A stretch of DNA of 64,000 bases from Oceanobacillus sp. J11TS1 (GCF_018333215.1 NZ_BORO01000010.1:62001-126000), one strand, 5' to 3'. Shown: positions 17,645 through 27,484, numbered from the stretch's first letter. Notes: a model not told the origin generated them from the sequence alone. Program-made: numbers and translations.

Positions 17645-18673
17645 ATGAAGAGAAGCTTAGTATTTTCCATTATTGGAATACCTTTATTATTTTTAATAGT
17701 TGCATGTTCTTCAGAAAATCATACAGCTTCTTCGACATCTGTTGGGGATGATGAAACAGACGGAACATATAAAATTAATATTGCTTTCGGGAATCAGGAT
17801 GATGAACCTATTGGTAAATTAGCATCTAAATGGAAAGAACTTGCTGAAGAAAAAAGTGATGGAAAATTAGAGTTAATACTTTATCCTAACTCTCAGTTAG
17901 GTGCGGAAAAAGATGTTGTTGAACAAGCGATGATGGGTAATAACGTTATTGTTATGACTGGCTATGATTTTTTAATGGATTACGTACCGGATGCAGGCAT
18001 TTTAACGGCTCCTTACCTAGCTGAAGATTTTGATGAGCTATTATATTTAACAGAAACTGAATGGTTTGAAGGAATTAGAGAAGATTTGCGTGAGGAGAAT
18101 ATTGAAATTATTAATGCTACGACAGTTTACGGAGAACGTCACCTTCTTACAAATAAAAAAGTAACGTCTCTGGAGGATCTAAAAGGAATGGCTATTCGTG
18201 TTCCTGATAATCAAGTGTCAGTTAAAACATTTAATTCTATGGGAGCTTCTGCAACTTCATATCCACTTGGAGAATTATATACTGCTCTTCAACAAGGTCT
18301 TGTGGATGGAGCTGAAAACCCACTTGCAGTTCTTGAAGGGACTAAAGCGCATGAAGTTTCTAAACATCTCTCTTTAACAGGCCATCAAAAGTTTGTTACT
18401 TCCTGGATTGCAGGGACTGATTATATTGAAACGTTGCCTGATGAATTAGTTCAAATTTTAAGAGATACAGGTGAAGATGCATCCGAATATGCAAGAGATG
18501 TCTTAGAGAAAGAAAATGAGGAGATATTAAAAGAATTTGAATCAGCAGGAGTACAAATACACGAGGTTGATACAGAACCATTTAAGGAAAAAGCAGAAAG
18601 TGTATATGACGAATTCTCTGAGTGGACACCAGGCCTATATGATGAAATTCAAGAATTATTAAAAAACCATTAG
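17645..18673 (+). CDS. TRAP transporter solute-binding lipoprotein, DctP family
   Basis: 342 residues. Signal peptide with lipobox IVAC, C21 lipid-anchored, then a Ser/Thr-rich linker. Body shows the DctP pattern: KINIAFGNQDDEPIG, LELILYPNSQLG, EDLKGMAIRVPDN (the arginine of this motif binds the substrate carboxylate in known DctP proteins) and ALQQGLVDGAENP. So the cargo is most likely an organic or sugar acid. First gene of the catabolic operon; GGGAG 9 bases upstream of ATG. Family members in similar clusters import uronates, aldonates or 2-oxo-sugar acids; the enzymes that follow point to an aldonate or aldarate. Confidence 0.92.
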   Translation: MKRSLVFSIIGIPLLFLIVACSSENHTASSTSVGDDETDGTYKINIAFGNQDDEPIGKLASKWKELAEEKSDGKLELILYPNSQLGAEKDVVEQAMMGNNVIVMTGYDFLMDYVPDAGILTAPYLAEDFDELLYLTETEWFEGIREDLREENIEIINATTVYGERHLLTNKKVTSLEDLKGMAIRVPDNQVSVKTFNSMGASATSYPLGELYTALQQGLVDGAENPLAVLEGTKAHEVSKHLSLTGHQKFVTSWIAGTDYIETLPDELVQILRDTGEDASEYARDVLEKENEEILKEFESAGVQIHEVDTEPFKEKAESVYDEFSEWTPGLYDEIQELLKNH

Positions 18674-18786
18674 TTATTTAGTAAATAGAGTTTTGGGACA
18701 GGTGATTTATATAGAAAATGATACATTTACTTGCCCTAAAAGTTTCATGTAAAACTAGAAAAATTTTATTGTGAGGAGTGAAGGGG

Positions 18787-19272
18787 ATGATCAAAAGTGG
18801 ACTTAATGCAATCGATGACGTAATGTCGACAGTTGCTCTTGTCGGAGTAATCCTACTCACTGGAATAAATGTACTGTTGCGATATGTATTTAATGCTCCG
18901 ATTGCATGGACTACGGAAGTGGCACTTGGATTATTCATATGGTTTGTATTTATAGGTATAAGTTCAGCAATGAAGCGTGATGGGCATGTGGGTGTGGATT
19001 TTTTTGTAAAAAAGTTGCCTAGGCCTTTCCGGATTTTAAGTGAAATCATCCGAGGTACCGCTGTTTATTTTGTGCTCTTATATGTTTTTATTTATCTTGG
19101 ATTCCAATTAACTATAATGACAACAGGTAAATTAACGCCAATTCTAGGTATAAGTTATCAACTGATTAACATAGCTGTTCCAATTGGCGGTGCAATTACG
19201 GCTATTCACTTTACAAAACAAATAGTTTTATCTTTACGTGCTGAATTTGGAAGTGGAAGAGAGGAGGATTAG
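18787..19272 (+). CDS. TRAP transporter small permease, DctQ family
   Basis: 161 residues, four membrane helices. Typical DctQ features: NVLLRYVFNAPIAWTTEVA after the first helix and KRDGHVGVDFF between helices 2 and 3. I chose ATG 18787, because GAGGAG at 18773-18778 is 8 bases upstream; a GTG at 18778 would overlap that box. The stop codon touches the start of the large permease. It holds and orients the large permease subunit. Confidence 0.9.
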   Translation: MIKSGLNAIDDVMSTVALVGVILLTGINVLLRYVFNAPIAWTTEVALGLFIWFVFIGISSAMKRDGHVGVDFFVKKLPRPFRILSEIIRGTAVYFVLLYVFIYLGFQLTIMTTGKLTPILGISYQLINIAVPIGGAITAIHFTKQIVLSLRAEFGSGREED

Positions 19273-20553
19273 ATGGCCTTAACTATCGCATTGGTAATCC
19301 TACTCGGATTATTTTTACTGAATGTTCCAATTGCCTTCGCTTTAATTATAAGTTCGGTTGTTTATGTTCTGTTTATTGATAGTTATTCAGCTGAAATTTT
19401 AGTCCAAAGAATGATTGGTGGGCTGGAGTCAGTTCCGTTGCTTGCCATTATCTTCTTTATTACAGCAGGCATTTTAATGAACTACACGGGGATAACTAGT
19501 AGAATGCTTAGATTTGCGCAACTGATTACAAAACGTCTTCCTGGGTCACTAGCACAAGTTAATGTGGTTCTTAGTACATTAATGGGTGGACTTTCTGGTT
19601 CAAATATTGCAGATGCAGCGATGCAATCAAAAATTTTAGTACCAGAAATGGAGAAAAGAGGCTATACCCGTGCTTTTTCTACAGCTTTAACGGCAGGTAC
19701 AGCTTTAATTACACCGATTATCCCACCGGGTATTGCGTTAATCCTATATGGCTTTATTGGAAATGTCTCTATTGGAAGTATGTTCTTAGCAGGAATTATA
19801 CCTGGATTTGTACTCTGTATTAGCTTCATGATTTACGTTCACTTTTATGCAAAGAAACATAAATTAGAAACAGAAAATACAGAGAAAACATCACTGAGAG
19901 AGTTTCTTTTAACATTAAAAGATGCACTTCTTGCTCTGTTATTGCCGGTAATTATTATAGGTGGTATTCGCTTCGGGATTTTTAGTGCAACAGAGGCTGG
20001 TGCTATAGCGATTTTCTATGCCTTGTTTTTGGGTTTAATTGTTTATCGGGAAATGAAATTATCACAGCTGATTAGTGCTCTTGTTGAAACGACACATACA
20101 GCTGCTTCGGTATTAATCATTATTGCAGCAGGGTCGGCATTTGCTTGGGTGTTAACGCTGGAGCAAGTACCACAGAGAATGGCTACTGTTATGGCTGAGT
20201 ACGTATCTTCACCAATAACTTTTTTTCTTGTTGTTCTCATATTCCTATTAATTATTGGAATGTTTATTGAGGGGAATGTTTCCATTATAATATTAACCCC
20301 ATTATTTATGCCGATGCTTAACCAATATGGGATAGACCCAGTCCATTTTGGGATATTCTTTATCGTTTGTATAAGTATTGGAACATTAACACCACCACTA
20401 GGAACTGTTATGTATACAACATGTTCAATAACCAAAACAAAGATCGAGGATTTTGTTGTTGCTAGTCTACCATTTTTAATTTTACTAATAGTCGTCGCGT
20501 TGTTAGTAGCATTTATCCCAGGCTTATCTATGTTTTTACCTATTAATTTTTAA
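19273..20553 (+). CDS. TRAP transporter large permease, DctM family
   Basis: 426 residues with about 12 hydrophobic segments, the sodium-driven transport subunit. Motifs: GGLSGSNIADAAMQSKILVPEM (first hairpin), TPIIPPGIALILYGF, SATEAGAIAIFYALF, and IGTLTPPLGTVMYTTCSI near the end, which is the second hairpin of the inverted repeat. Start ATG 19273 follows the DctQ stop with no gap, GAGGAGG in the DctQ 3' end. Length is normal for the family. Confidence 0.93.
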   Translation: MALTIALVILLGLFLLNVPIAFALIISSVVYVLFIDSYSAEILVQRMIGGLESVPLLAIIFFITAGILMNYTGITSRMLRFAQLITKRLPGSLAQVNVVLSTLMGGLSGSNIADAAMQSKILVPEMEKRGYTRAFSTALTAGTALITPIIPPGIALILYGFIGNVSIGSMFLAGIIPGFVLCISFMIYVHFYAKKHKLETENTEKTSLREFLLTLKDALLALLLPVIIIGGIRFGIFSATEAGAIAIFYALFLGLIVYREMKLSQLISALVETTHTAASVLIIIAAGSAFAWVLTLEQVPQRMATVMAEYVSSPITFFLVVLIFLLIIGMFIEGNVSIIILTPLFMPMLNQYGIDPVHFGIFFIVCISIGTLTPPLGTVMYTTCSITKTKIEDFVVASLPFLILLIVVALLVAFIPGLSMFLPINF

Positions 20554-20626
20554 TCATACATGTTTTCCTATAGTCAAATTACTGAATTTACGTAATTAAG
20601 TAAAAATAATGGAGGGGGGAGAGGTA

Positions 20627-21391
20627 ATGAGATTAAAAGATAAAGTTGCCATTATTACTGGGGCGGGATCAGGCATTGGAAAAGAAACAGCTGTATTGTT
20701 TGCGAAAGAAGGTGCGACAGTTGTTATAAACGATTTGGATGAAAAGTCTGGTCAGCAAACAATAGATGAGATTCATTTAAATAATGGAAAAGCAATTTTT
20801 ATCCAAGGAAATATAACGAAAACGGAAGATGTAAAGTACCTCGTTTATGAAGTTACTAAAAGATTCGGAAGGATTGATATTCTTTTCAATAACGCTGGAA
20901 TTAGTGGGATTGGACAACTTCACGAAATAGAATCAGAGGAATGGGAGCGGGTATTAAATGTAAATGTATATGGGGTATTTTTAGTTTCAAAATATGTGAT
21001 TCCTTATATGATGGAACAACAATCGGGCTCTATTATTAATATGTCTTCTTGTATTGCTGAGATAGGATTAGCTAATCGTGCTTCCTATGCTGCATCTAAA
21101 GGTGCAATTTTGTCATTAACAAAGTCTATGCAAGTTGATTATGCCAAATATAATATGCGCGTAAATGCTTTAATGCCGGGAACAATTTACACTCCTTTTG
21201 TGGAAGATTATATATCGAAGTCCACAAGTCCAGAGGAAACCATAGCTTCTATTAAAAAACGTCAGTTAGGTGGTGATCTTGGAAAACCAATAGATGTTGC
21301 TTATGCAGCACTCTATTTGGCGTCAGATGAATCAAAATTCATGATGGGATCCTCTATGTATGTTGACGGAGGGGTAGTTAATGGAAAGTAA
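20627..21391 (+). CDS. Short-chain dehydrogenase/reductase
   Basis: 254 residues, classical SDR: TGAGSGIG at 11-18 (cofactor), NNAG at 88-91, catalytic S140, Y154 and K158 in RASYAASKGA, C-terminal MYVDGG. D36 after the second strand (VVINDLDE) suggests NAD(H) rather than NADP(H). Start ATG 20627 is preferred over ATG 20609, whose codon sits upstream of the GGAGGGGGGAGAGG ribosome site. In this operon it could oxidise an aldose or aldonate, or oxidise C4 of a 2-oxo-3-deoxy acid to a 2,4-dioxo acid for the downstream FAH hydrolase. The sequence alone does not decide. Confidence 0.88.
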   Translation: MRLKDKVAIITGAGSGIGKETAVLFAKEGATVVINDLDEKSGQQTIDEIHLNNGKAIFIQGNITKTEDVKYLVYEVTKRFGRIDILFNNAGISGIGQLHEIESEEWERVLNVNVYGVFLVSKYVIPYMMEQQSGSIINMSSCIAEIGLANRASYAASKGAILSLTKSMQVDYAKYNMRVNALMPGTIYTPFVEDYISKSTSPEETIASIKKRQLGGDLGKPIDVAYAALYLASDESKFMMGSSMYVDGGVVNGK

Positions 21392-21449
21392 TGTATTGAT
21401 AAATGGAATACTAGATTTATGATTCTACTAAAAAATAGGAGGAATATAC

Positions 21450-22916
21450 ATGACTAAAATTGATGTGAAATTAAAAACATACTTAAATTATATTAACGGA
21501 GATTGGGTTGCTTCTGAAATAGAGGAAACCGGTAAAAGTAAAAATCCAGCAAACACAGAAGAAGTAGTTGGACTTTACCAAATGTCTTCTGAAAATGACC
21601 TTAACAAAGCAGTAAACTCTGCAAGTGATGCAAAAAAAGCATGGAGAAAATTATCAGGTGATGAACGGGGCAATTATTTGCAAAAGGCTGCATCAATTTT
21701 AGAGGAGCGTCTTGATGAGGTTGCTTTGACAATGACGAAAGAGATGGGGAAAACACTTCCTGAAGCTAAAGGTGAAACAGCTCGAGGAGTAGCGATATTG
21801 CGCTACTATGCTGGAGAAGGACTTCGATCTGAAGGAGACGTAATTCCGTCTACGGATAAAGATGCACTTATGTTTACAACTAGAGCCCCGCTGGGAGTAG
21901 TAGGTGTTATTACACCATGGAATTTCCCGGTTGCCATTCCATTGTGGAAAATGGCTCCAGCTCTTATTTATGGAAATACGGTTGTTATTAAACCAGCTAG
22001 TGAAGCTGCCATTACTTGTGCAAAAGTTATTGAATGCCTCCATGAAGCAGGGATTCCAGAAGGTGTTGTTAACATGGTGACTGGTTCAGGCTCGGTGATA
22101 GGTCTAGAAATAGCAAATCACCCTGAGGTAAACGGAATTACTTTTACAGGATCGAATCAAGTCGGCAAGCAATTGGCACAAATAGCAGTGACTAGAGGAA
22201 TAAAATATCAACTAGAAATGGGTGGCAAAAATCCAGTAATCGTTGCAAATGATGCTGACTTAGATTTAGCAGTAGAAGCAACCATTAGTGGAGGTCTAAA
22301 ATCAACTGGGCAAAAGTGTACAGCAACAAGTAGGGTGATTGTTCAAAAGGATATTTATCAGAAGTTCAAAGAAAGATTACTTGCTAAGGTAGCTGAAATT
22401 ACTGTAGGGGATGGTGTTGAGTCGTCTACTTGGATGGGTCCTTCCGTGAGTCAATCACAGCTAGATACAGTAGTTTCTTATATTGAAAAAGGAAAAGAGG
22501 AAGGAGCTAAACTTTTATATGGGGGCGATAAAGTTAGAAGTAAAGCGTTAAAAGGGTACTTTATCGAGCCTACCGTATTTGAAGGTGTTACCTCTGATAT
22601 GACGATAGCGAAAGAGGAAATATTTGGACCGGTGTTGGCTTTGATGAAAGTGAACTCTGTTGAAGAAGCATTGGAGCTAGCCAATGATTCAGAATATGGA
22701 TTAAGTGCATCTATATTCACAACAAATATTAGCAATATGCTTTCCTTTATTGATGATATGGATGCAGGATTGGTAAGAGTAAATGCAGAAAGCGCAGGAG
22801 TTGAATTGCAAGCTCCATTTGGAGGGATGAAACAGTCTAGTTCCCATTCCAGAGAACAAGGAAGAGCAGCGATTGAATTTTACACAAATATAAAAACAGT
22901 ATTTGTAAAAGGATAG
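21450..22916 (+). CDS. gucD: 2,5-dioxovalerate (alpha-ketoglutarate semialdehyde) dehydrogenase
   Basis: 488-residue aldehyde dehydrogenase with N158 (ITPWNFP), K181, general base E256 (LEMGGKNP) and nucleophile C290 (GQKCTATSR). Stretches such as [49 protein letters not shown] and [14 protein letters not shown]-like ([20 protein letters not shown]) match, from memory, B. subtilis GucD (YcbD) of glucarate/galactarate breakdown. Reaction: 2,5-dioxopentanoate plus NAD(P)+ to 2-oxoglutarate. This is the enzyme that fixes the pathway end point for the operon. Good GGAGG before ATG 21450. Confidence 0.88.
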   Translation: MTKIDVKLKTYLNYINGDWVASEIEETGKSKNPANTEEVVGLYQMSSENDLNKAVNSASDAKKAWRKLSGDERGNYLQKAASILEERLDEVALTMTKEMGKTLPEAKGETARGVAILRYYAGEGLRSEGDVIPSTDKDALMFTTRAPLGVVGVITPWNFPVAIPLWKMAPALIYGNTVVIKPASEAAITCAKVIECLHEAGIPEGVVNMVTGSGSVIGLEIANHPEVNGITFTGSNQVGKQLAQIAVTRGIKYQLEMGGKNPVIVANDADLDLAVEATISGGLKSTGQKCTATSRVIVQKDIYQKFKERLLAKVAEITVGDGVESSTWMGPSVSQSQLDTVVSYIEKGKEEGAKLLYGGDKVRSKALKGYFIEPTVFEGVTSDMTIAKEEIFGPVLALMKVNSVEEALELANDSEYGLSASIFTTNISNMLSFIDDMDAGLVRVNAESAGVELQAPFGGMKQSSSHSREQGRAAIEFYTNIKTVFVKG

Positions 22917-22963
22917 ACACGTTTAGATGTAATCAAGTTAATTTAAATTGGAGGTGTTTATAA

Positions 22964-24085
22964 ATGAATTATTCTTTTGAGGGGTTTAAGCGGGAGGATG
23001 GAACAGCAGGAACAAGAAACTACGTTGCTATTGTTTCTTCCGTGATATGTTCTAGTGCCGTTGTACGTGAAATTTCTGAAAAGGTAAGTGGGGCTATTCC
23101 GATTGTTCATGCTAATGGTTGTGCCCAACTTGGTAATGATTTCACGCTAACAAGAAATATGCTTGTTGGTGTGTCTTCAAACCCAAATATTCATTCTGCA
23201 TTGCTTGTTGGATTAGGTTGTGAAACAAATCAAGTAAGTGGGCTATTAAAGCATGCCCCTAAAACAAAACCAATAAAAGGTATTGGTATTCAGCAACTTG
23301 CCGGGGGTACAAATACAATTCAAAAAGGGATTTCGATTGCTGAAACGTGGGCTAAAGAAGCAACAGAACAGGAAAGAACAATACTCTCCTTATCATCGCT
23401 AACGGTAGGAATTTTAAACGTTGATGCAGATGAGGATTCCTTGGAGAAAATTGGTCCAATAATAGGAAGCGTGATTGATAGACTAATTGAAAATAATGCA
23501 AAAGTAATTATGGGACTTTCTAAAACACTAGAACCTGCTGGACATTTATTATCCGAACGGATGATTGATGCAACCGAGAAGGAAAAAGCTATAAGATTTA
23601 GCATGGGGTTACAGCGGATGCGTTGGGGGAATCCTGCTCTAGTAGATGAGGATACTGAATTTACTGAAGAAGAAACAAAACTAGCTATGCTTGAATTGAA
23701 AATGACAGGAACAAGTACGATAAATAGTGTCCTAGATTATGGAGAGATTCCAAAGGAAAATGGCCTTCATATGATAAACGTTTCTAGTAATGTTGTAGAA
23801 TCTCTATCAAAAATGGCATCAAGTGGTTGTAATATTGTATTAATTGTAAGCAATAGAGGCGTGTTAACAGGTTCAATTGCTTTGCCTTGTTTAACGATAA
23901 CACCTAAAAATGAGATGAGCTCATACAATGAACTCATTGATTATACACTTAAAGGAAGTAATATCCAAGAAGAGAGTGAAAGGATTATAGAAGAACTATT
24001 GAAGGTATGTTCAGGAAAACAAACACAGCTTGAGATGCTAGAGTTAGGTGAGTTTTCCATACCACACTTAGGAACTACCTATTAG
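22964..24085 (+). CDS. UxaA-family dehydratase large subunit (first of two)
   Basis: 373 residues of the altronate/galactarate dehydratase family, catalytic part only, without the N-terminal SAF domain. Motifs: GFKREDGTAGTRNYVAIVSSVICSS-type start (here GTAGTRNYVAIV), HANGCAQLG, LLVGLGCETNQ (conserved cysteine for metal), and ASSGCNIVLIVSNRGVLTGS near the C-terminus. Family enzymes dehydrate aldonates or aldarates to 2-oxo-3-deoxy acids with an Fe(II)-type metal. It is followed by a separate SAF-domain subunit and by a second, diverged large subunit, an unusual three-gene set. Segment 270-373 is shorter and less like UxaA than the second copy, so it may have a changed substrate or a non-catalytic role. 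Confidence 0.82.
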   Translation: MNYSFEGFKREDGTAGTRNYVAIVSSVICSSAVVREISEKVSGAIPIVHANGCAQLGNDFTLTRNMLVGVSSNPNIHSALLVGLGCETNQVSGLLKHAPKTKPIKGIGIQQLAGGTNTIQKGISIAETWAKEATEQERTILSLSSLTVGILNVDADEDSLEKIGPIIGSVIDRLIENNAKVIMGLSKTLEPAGHLLSERMIDATEKEKAIRFSMGLQRMRWGNPALVDEDTEFTEEETKLAMLELKMTGTSTINSVLDYGEIPKENGLHMINVSSNVVESLSKMASSGCNIVLIVSNRGVLTGSIALPCLTITPKNEMSSYNELIDYTLKGSNIQEESERIIEELLKVCSGKQTQLEMLELGEFSIPHLGTTY

Positions 24086-24097
24086 GGAGGGGAACCG

Positions 24098-24418
24098 ATG
24101 AATAAAAAATTCAATGCCCTTCAGTTAGATAAGAGGGATAATGTTGCGGTAGTACTTGAAACCGTAAGATTTGGACAACTTATATCTGTTCAAGATGAGA
24201 TGAAAAACGTGAATGCGTCGACAACGATACCCTACGGACATAAAGTAGCACTAGTCTTCATTCCTAAAGGTGAAGAGGTTATTAAATATGGAGAATGTAT
24301 GGGAATTGCAACAGCGGATATAGCAATAGGTGATCACGTTCATGTGTCCAATGTACGGGGGTTAACTGAAAAGGATAAGCGTTTTCGGAAGGAGGAGATC
24401 AACTTTGAAAACATTTAA
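24098..24418 (+). CDS. UxaA-type dehydratase small subunit, SAF domain
   Basis: 106 residues that match the N-terminal SAF domain of altronate/galactarate dehydratases (NALQLDKRDNVAVVLE, TTIPYGHKVALVFIPKGEEVIKYGE-like, here within 45-70, and GIATADIAIGDHVHVSN). In UxaA this domain closes over the active site. Here it is encoded separately, between two large subunits, and overlaps the second one by 14 bases. GGAGGGG before ATG 24098. Confidence 0.85.
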   Translation: MNKKFNALQLDKRDNVAVVLETVRFGQLISVQDEMKNVNASTTIPYGHKVALVFIPKGEEVIKYGECMGIATADIAIGDHVHVSNVRGLTEKDKRFRKEEINFENI

Positions 24419-25562
24419 AGGTTATCGTAGAGCCAATGGGAGCATCGGTGTTCGAAATCATATTATTGTTATCAATACAGTAGGTGAGTTAGCGGGACTT
24501 ACTAAAAAATTAGCTAATCTCGTTCCAGGTGTCATTCCAGTTGTTCATCAAGCAGGTCAATCGCAATATCCCGAGGACAGTGCCCAAACAATCAAAACGT
24601 TAGCAGGAACAGCAGGACATGCAAATGTTAGTGCCGCATTATTTTTAGGAATGGGGTCAAATGATCCTGCTGATGAAATTGTCGAAACGTTAAAAAAAGA
24701 TGGTCATCATGTTCACTCTATTCTATTTGATAAGGATAAATCGATTATTGAATGCTTGGACGAAGGTAGAACTTGGCTGGAAAATGCATTGGAGCAAAGT
24801 AAGAAACAAAAAACGGAAAAAGCTGATGTTTCCGAATTAATAATTGGACTGGAGTGTGGTGGATCAGATGCGTGGTCGGGGATAACTGCTAACCCTTCAA
24901 TTGGAGTCTTTTCGGATTCAATCGTTGCAGATGGTGGAACTAGTATTTTAGCTGAGACAACGGAAGCGGTTGGTGCAGAACATATTTTGGCAAATCGGGC
25001 GGTTAATTCAGAAGTGGCTGACAGGTTTTTGGAAATAGTGAGAAGGTATGAACAAAGAGCAAAAGCTGTAGGAGAGAATATTAAAGCTGCAAATCCTTCA
25101 CCTGGTAACAAAACAGGCGGGCTAACAACATTAGAAGAAAAGTCCCTTGGGTGTATTAAAAAGGGAGGCAATTCTACGTTAATGGAGGTAATTGATTACG
25201 CCTATTCGCCAACAAAAAAAGGATTTGTATTTATGGATACGCCGGGTTATGATGTTGAATCTGTTGTAGGGCTAGTGGCGGGAGGAGCACAAATTGTTTT
25301 ATTTTCCACTGGAAAGGGTTCTCCCACCGGTTCCCCAATCGCCCCAGTAATTAAAATTGGAACGAATCCTAAATTATATAAAAATATGCCTGAACATATA
25401 GATGTCAATGCTGGTAAGATAATAGATCAAAATTATACGATTGACCAAATTGGAGAAGAAATTTATTCGAAAGTTATGCAGGTAGCGAATGGTGAAGTTA
25501 CGGCTTCTGAAAAGTATAATAACCAAGAATTCAGTATATGGAGATTAGCGGAAACGCAGTAA
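24405..25562 (+). CDS. UxaA-family dehydratase large subunit (second of two)
   Basis: 385 residues, catalytic part of a galactarate/altronate-type dehydratase. Start TTG 24405 behind GGAGGAG inside the SAF gene. Features: GYRRANGSIGVRNHIIVINT, VVHQAGQSQ, ALFLGMGSND, the strongly conserved LIIGLECGGSDAWSGITANP (residues about 146-165), and KGSPTGSPIAPVIKIGTNP near the end. This copy keeps the family motifs better than the one at 22964 and is the likely catalytic partner of the SAF subunit. Expected product: a 2-oxo-3-deoxy sugar acid for the FAH-family enzyme that follows. Confidence 0.87.
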   Translation: MKTFKGYRRANGSIGVRNHIIVINTVGELAGLTKKLANLVPGVIPVVHQAGQSQYPEDSAQTIKTLAGTAGHANVSAALFLGMGSNDPADEIVETLKKDGHHVHSILFDKDKSIIECLDEGRTWLENALEQSKKQKTEKADVSELIIGLECGGSDAWSGITANPSIGVFSDSIVADGGTSILAETTEAVGAEHILANRAVNSEVADRFLEIVRRYEQRAKAVGENIKAANPSPGNKTGGLTTLEEKSLGCIKKGGNSTLMEVIDYAYSPTKKGFVFMDTPGYDVESVVGLVAGGAQIVLFSTGKGSPTGSPIAPVIKIGTNPKLYKNMPEHIDVNAGKIIDQNYTIDQIGEEIYSKVMQVANGEVTASEKYNNQEFSIWRLAETQ

Positions 25563-25604
25563 GTTGAATTATAAAATGGAATGAAAATATAGGGAGGTTT
25601 CTAA

Positions 25605-26516
25605 TTGAAAATTATTCGTTTCTTAAAAAATAATGAAAAGCCAACTTTAGGGGCATTAACTAGTCAAGAGCAGGTGATACCTTTACCTTATTCTGATTTT
25701 ATGGAGTTAGTAAACGATGCGGAAAACAAGAAATGTACTCCTTTGAAGCTCGTTGAACAATTAATTAAGGAAACTGGAACAACAGAAGTATTTATATATG
25801 ATGAATTGAACCTATTAACCCCTGTTGCTGCTCCTGAAGTATGGGCTTCCGGAGTGACCTATTTCAAAAGTCGTCAAGCAAGAAATTATGAAGCGTCTAA
25901 TGGAATTATTGATAGTCCGCAAACATTTTATGATAAAGTTTATGATGCCGAACGTCCTGAACTTTTTATGAAGTCAACAGAGGCAAGAACAATTGACCCT
26001 AATAAACATTTGAATATTAGAAGTGATTCGGAATGGCAAATTCCAGAACCGGAAGTTGCCGTTGTAATAAATAAAGAAGGTAAAATTTTAGGTTATACGA
26101 TAGGAAACGACATGAGTTCGAGGGATATTGAAGGAGAAAATCCGTTATATCTGCCTCAGGCAAAGATTTGGAAAAACTCGTGCTCATTTGGACCAGCAAT
26201 CGTATTGGCAGAATCGTTACAGAATCCTTATAATTTAGAAATCAGATTGCGTATCTATCGTAACGGAATGAAGATCGTAGAGGACAGTGCAAATACGAAT
26301 CAATTGAAACGCACGTATGAAGAACTTATTTCTTTCTTAATAAGAGATAATCTAATTTTTGATGGGACAGTTTTATTAACAGGTACATCTATAGTGCCGC
26401 CTAATGAATTTACGCTTAAAGATGGTGATCGCATCGAAATTGAGGTTCCGGAAATTGGTGTATTAACTAACCCTATTAAAAAAATAATCTCAAAGGAAAG
26501 TCATGTAATTAATTAA
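25605..26516 (+). CDS. FAH-family 2-oxo-3-deoxy-pentonate dehydratase-like enzyme
   Basis: 303 residues, fumarylacetoacetate hydrolase superfamily. Metal ligands and active site: EPEVAVVI, then GNDMSSRDIEGENPLYLPQAK (residues about 166-186). That last motif is, from memory, the hallmark of 2-keto-3-deoxy-D-arabinonate dehydratase (KdaD of Sulfolobus) and relatives, which lose water to give 2,5-dioxopentanoate. This product is the substrate of the GucD-type dehydrogenase in the same operon, so the assignment is consistent. TTG start at 25605 with GGGAGG upstream. Alternative: a dioxo-acid hydrolase of the same superfamily. Confidence 0.75.
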   Translation: MKIIRFLKNNEKPTLGALTSQEQVIPLPYSDFMELVNDAENKKCTPLKLVEQLIKETGTTEVFIYDELNLLTPVAAPEVWASGVTYFKSRQARNYEASNGIIDSPQTFYDKVYDAERPELFMKSTEARTIDPNKHLNIRSDSEWQIPEPEVAVVINKEGKILGYTIGNDMSSRDIEGENPLYLPQAKIWKNSCSFGPAIVLAESLQNPYNLEIRLRIYRNGMKIVEDSANTNQLKRTYEELISFLIRDNLIFDGTVLLTGTSIVPPNEFTLKDGDRIEIEVPEIGVLTNPIKKIISKESHVIN

Positions 26517-26558
26517 TCGCCATCGCCGTAATAATAAACCTTTTTGGAGGAAAATACT

Positions 26559-27452
26559 ATGAAATTAGTTACATTTATAAAAGATAAAAATCTATCACTG
26601 GGTGTTAAAGTGGAAGATGGAATAATAGATATAGCTTCGGCACTGGCTACTAATTCTATGCCAAACGTTCCAACAGATGTAATGGATGTTATTTATGGGG
26701 GAGATGAAACAATATCTATTTTAAAGGATTATATCAACACCCTTGACACTAGTTCTAACCTTTCTTATATGCTTCATGATAAAGAGTTGAAATGGGGTCC
26801 TTGTGTTACTGATCCAAGTAAAATAATTTGTATTGGTTTAAATTACCGAAAGCATGCTGACGAAACCAATGCAGCATATCCTGAAACTCCTATTTTATTT
26901 AATAAATACAATAATACATTAACAGGACATTTATGTGATATAAAAGTTCCGAAGATGACAGAACAATTAGATTATGAAGTGGAATTGGGAATTGTAATTG
27001 GAAAGAGGGCAAAGTATATATCCAAAGATGAGGCATATGATCACGTTTTTGGCTACTGTACAGCAAACGATCTTTCTGCTCGAGATTTGCAGTTTACAAC
27101 AAACCAATGGTTACTTGGAAAATCATGTGACGATTTCTGTCCAGTAGGACCTTATTTGGTAACTTCTGATGAGGTGGGAAACCCACATGATCTGGATTTA
27201 ACTACAACCGTAAACGGGGAGGTTCGACAAAAATCAAATACATCAGATATGATATTTCAATGTGATGAAATTGTTAGCTATATTTCACAGCATATGACAC
27301 TAGAACCCGGTGATTTAATTTTAACAGGTACTCCTGAAGGGGTTGTCCTTGGCTTGCCAAAAGAAAATCAGAATTTTTTAAAGCCTGGTGATCAAGTGAC
27401 TGTTGAAATAGAGAAATTGGGTGCATTAACGAATAGATTTATTAAAGAATAG
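26559..27452 (+). CDS. FAH-family hydrolase (acylpyruvase / 2,4-dioxo acid hydrolase type)
   Basis: 297 residues. N-terminal cap domain, then the catalytic FAH domain: KIICIGLNYRKHADE, DYEVELGIVIGK (metal Glu ligands), GYCTANDLSARDLQ, KSCDDFCPVGPYLV, ILTGTPEGVVLG, EIEKLGALTN. These are the features of acylpyruvate hydrolases, including L-2,4-diketo-3-deoxyrhamnonate hydrolase; expected reaction is C-C cleavage releasing pyruvate. It differs from the neighbour at 25605 by lacking the IEGENPLYLPQ motif. ATG 26559 chosen since GGAGG (26546-26550) fits it; an in-frame TTG at 26544 lies before the box. With the SDR gene it could form a second, non-dehydrating branch of the pathway. Confidence 0.78.
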   Translation: MKLVTFIKDKNLSLGVKVEDGIIDIASALATNSMPNVPTDVMDVIYGGDETISILKDYINTLDTSSNLSYMLHDKELKWGPCVTDPSKIICIGLNYRKHADETNAAYPETPILFNKYNNTLTGHLCDIKVPKMTEQLDYEVELGIVIGKRAKYISKDEAYDHVFGYCTANDLSARDLQFTTNQWLLGKSCDDFCPVGPYLVTSDEVGNPHDLDLTTTVNGEVRQKSNTSDMIFQCDEIVSYISQHMTLEPGDLILTGTPEGVVLGLPKENQNFLKPGDQVTVEIEKLGALTNRFIKE

Positions 27453-27484
27453 GTAAGTGTTTAAATCAATCTATAAAAACCATT

